Shown here piece by piece: positions 12,741-14,574 of a DNA stretch of 14,574 nucleotides; within the stretch, counting starts at the first letter, position 1, and each line of letters opens with the position of its first letter. The notes under the pieces are model-generated. The model had not been told where the DNA came from, searched no databases, and was given only the letters and a program-made list of their open reading frames with translations. Where the stretch lies: positions 51,414-65,987 of the forward strand of contig DCHR01000010.1 of NCBI GenBank assembly GCA_002315375.1. Reading direction: 5' to 3'. The translations under genes and the position numbers were made by a program. This stretch comes from Treponema sp. UBA1747. Its GTDB lineage: Bacteria; Spirochaetota; Spirochaetia; Treponematales; Treponemataceae.

Positions 12741-14573
12741 TTATTCTTCTGTATCGTAACAGGTAATATGTAAATCCTTAAGCTGCTGTTCGTCAACCGC
12801 TGCAGGACACTCGTCCATTGGGGATGCTGCTAAGTTGTTCTTAGGGAATGCAATTACTTCGTGGATTGATTCTTCGTGGCGCATGAGCATGATCAGGCGG
12901 TCAAGACCAGGTGCGATTCCTCCGTGTGGTGGAGCACCGAACTTGAAGGCCTGTACCAGGAAGCCGAAAGCTTTTTCTGCGCGTTCATTTGAGTAACCAA
13001 CAATCTTGAAGATTCTCTGCTGAAGTTCAGGATCGTTGATACGCATAGAACCTGAAGCCAGTTCGTATCCGTTGAGAACCAGGTCGTAAAGGTCACCTTT
13101 TACAGCGCCTGGATCTGATTCCAGTGTATCCCAATACTGTTTCTGTGGAAGTGTGAACATGTGGTGTTCTGTTTCCCATCCGTTTGTTTCTTCGTTGAAG
13201 GCAAAGTATGGGAAGTCAATGATCCATGCAAAGTGGAATTCATCGTTTGGATTGTACAGGTTCAGGTCTTTACCAAGCTGTTTGCGTACTGCACCGAGGG
13301 CTGTACATGCAAGCTGCCAGTTTTCGTCGCTTACGAAAAGGAGCAGGTCATTCTTTTCTGCACCGAGTTTTTCGCAAACTACAGATTCTTTTCCAGCGTA
13401 GAACTTAGAGATTCCGCCTTCGAATACACCTTCAGCATTTACTTTCATCCATGCAAGACCTTTTGCCTTGTATGTTTTTGCAACGGCTTCCAGAGCTTCA
13501 ATCATTTTGCGGCTGTATTTGTCAGCAACATTTTTAACAACCAGGGCTTTGAGTCCCGAGCGTTTGTGTCTCTGAATATCGCGGCCTGCGTTTGCAGCAC
13601 CTGCTTTGAATGCAACAAAATCAGAAATATCAGCCATGAAACCTGCATCCTGCATTTTCATGTCGAAGCGAAGGTCAGGTTTATCTGAACCGTAAAGGTC
13701 GAATGCATCTTCCCAGGCAATGCGGTCAAACTTTGCAGGAAGGTCGTAGTTCATTGTTTTCTTGAAAATGTATCCCATCATTCCTTCTGTTGTAGAAAGA
13801 ACTTCTTCACGGTTTGTGAAAGACATTTCCATATCAATCTGTGTGAATTCAGGCTGGCGGTCACCACGGGCATCTTCGTCGCGGTAACAGCGTGCAATCT
13901 GGAAGTACTTGTCGAATCCTGAAACCATGAGCAGCTGTTTGTAAAGCTGTGGGCTCTGTGGAAGTGAGTAGAATTTTCCAGGGTGAACGCGGCTTGGTAC
14001 CAGGTAGTCACGGGCTCCTTCAGGAGTAGACTTGATGAAAGTTGGAGTTTCAATTTCCAGGAAGCCTTTTGATGTAAGGTATTCGCGTGTTGCGAATGTT
14101 ACCTGTGAACGCAGGATAATGTTTTTCTGCATTGGATCGCGGCGCAGGTCCAGGTAGCGGTACTTCAGGCGCAGGTCTTCGTTTGGAAGAACGATTGTTC
14201 CGTCCTTCTGGCGAACTTCTTCTACGCTGAAAGGCAGTTCCTGTGAAGTTGTGAAAATCTGAATGTCAGAAGCTTCTACTTCGATTTCACCTGTAGCCAT
14301 ATCAGGGTTAATATCTTTGTCAGCGCGGGCGGCAACTACACCTTCCACGGCGATACAATATTCACTTTTAAGTGTTGAAGCGATTTTTTTAACGTCGTCG
14401 CTGGCAGAATCCCCAACCATTACCTGAGTGATTCCGTAACGGTCACGGAGCATAATAAATGTGAGTCCACCCAAGTCACGGGCGCGGCTTACCCAACCGT
14501 TCAATACGACCTTTTTACCAACATCTGCCTTGCGAAGGTCACCGCAAGTTACAGTTCTTTTTGTATTTTCCAT
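12741..14573 (-). CDS. aspS: Aspartyl-tRNA synthetase
   Basis: A complete 610-residue bacterial-type AspRS, which charges tRNA-Asp with aspartate in the cytoplasm. Domains: N-terminal OB anticodon-binding fold (1-110), class II catalytic core with the flipping loop around TPEGARDYLVPSR (183-195), SPQLYKQ (207-213), motif 2 RDEDARGDRQPEFTQID (231-247), the bacterial GAD insertion (about 290-430) and motif 3 GIAPGLDRLI (552-561, R559). The ATG is one base from the right edge, so upstream signals are unseen, but the N terminus aligns with typical starts. The gene is richer in GC than its neighbours, perhaps from codon bias of a highly expressed gene. Its last 16 residues are duplicated downstream in the repeat block. 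Confidence 0.97.
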   Translation of the reverse strand: MENTKRTVTCGDLRKADVGKKVVLNGWVSRARDLGGLTFIMLRDRYGITQVMVGDSASDDVKKIASTLKSEYCIAVEGVVAARADKDINPDMATGEIEVEASDIQIFTTSQELPFSVEEVRQKDGTIVLPNEDLRLKYRYLDLRRDPMQKNIILRSQVTFATREYLTSKGFLEIETPTFIKSTPEGARDYLVPSRVHPGKFYSLPQSPQLYKQLLMVSGFDKYFQIARCYRDEDARGDRQPEFTQIDMEMSFTNREEVLSTTEGMMGYIFKKTMNYDLPAKFDRIAWEDAFDLYGSDKPDLRFDMKMQDAGFMADISDFVAFKAGAANAGRDIQRHKRSGLKALVVKNVADKYSRKMIEALEAVAKTYKAKGLAWMKVNAEGVFEGGISKFYAGKESVVCEKLGAEKNDLLLFVSDENWQLACTALGAVRKQLGKDLNLYNPNDEFHFAWIIDFPYFAFNEETNGWETEHHMFTLPQKQYWDTLESDPGAVKGDLYDLVLNGYELASGSMRINDPELQQRIFKIVGYSNERAEKAFGFLVQAFKFGAPPHGGIAPGLDRLIMLMRHEESIHEVIAFPKNNLAASPMDECPAAVDEQQLKDLHITCYDTEE

Positions 14574-14574
14574 A

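Noticed and set aside
12553..12759. A 68-codon open frame on the plus strand across the repeat block.
   Set aside because: It consists of repeat units and antisense aspS sequence, has no ribosome site and does not look like a protein.
13161..13688. A 175-codon open frame on the plus strand within aspS.
   Set aside because: It is the antisense shadow of a conserved synthetase; its Cys- and Phe-rich composition is an effect of reading the opposite strand.

Overview
The window most likely comes from a spirochaete, probably a host-associated Treponema or close relative. This is an inference from gene content, not from a marker gene. The strongest clue is a TolC, adaptor, RND pump operon in the same order as Borrelia besC-besA-besB, with an adaptor that lacks the alpha-helical hairpin as BesA does. 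Protein-coding DNA is AT-rich except aspS, which is clearly richer in GC. Gene starts were reset where a Shine-Dalgarno sequence favours an internal start over the longest open frame.

Left part (1-1610, all on the minus strand): a Phd/YefM-type antitoxin and VapC-type PIN toxin with overlapping ends, followed 3 nt later by a CrcB/FluC fluoride channel with a GTG start and then an unrecognised polytopic membrane protein that runs off the left edge. The toxin-antitoxin promoter carries a palindrome over its -35 and -10, the usual design for self-repression.

Phosphate block (1620-5085): a Na/Pi cotransporter on the plus strand converges on, and overlaps by 17 nt, a PhoR-like sensor kinase that is itself coupled by an 11-nt overlap to a PhoB-like response regulator. 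The same direct repeat (TTTACAT, 4 nt, TTAACAT; 11-bp period) lies upstream of both the transporter and the regulator. This is a candidate Pho box that would make the block one autoregulated unit. A stand-alone metallo-beta-lactamase-fold hydrolase (5089-5877) follows.

Efflux block (5931-12363): a MarR-family regulator diverges from a three-gene operon (outer-membrane TolC, hairpin-less adaptor, RND pump). The 134-bp gap between them holds repeated inverted motifs that look like MarR operators. The RND protein has an extra C-terminal domain of about 90 residues that resembles a PII-like regulatory fold, and its intramembrane proton-relay residues are not those of AcrB. A terminator lies beyond the pump gene.

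Right part (12364-14574): a strong bidirectional terminator, then about 300 bp of GC-rich repeat DNA, then the 3' end of aspS; the whole aspS gene is in the window. The repeat DNA contains a near-identical copy of the last 51 nt of aspS plus its downstream flank. That copy is split from the next 22 nt of aspS-like sequence by a palindromic element, and a second related element follows. This mosaic is the least ordinary structure in the window.
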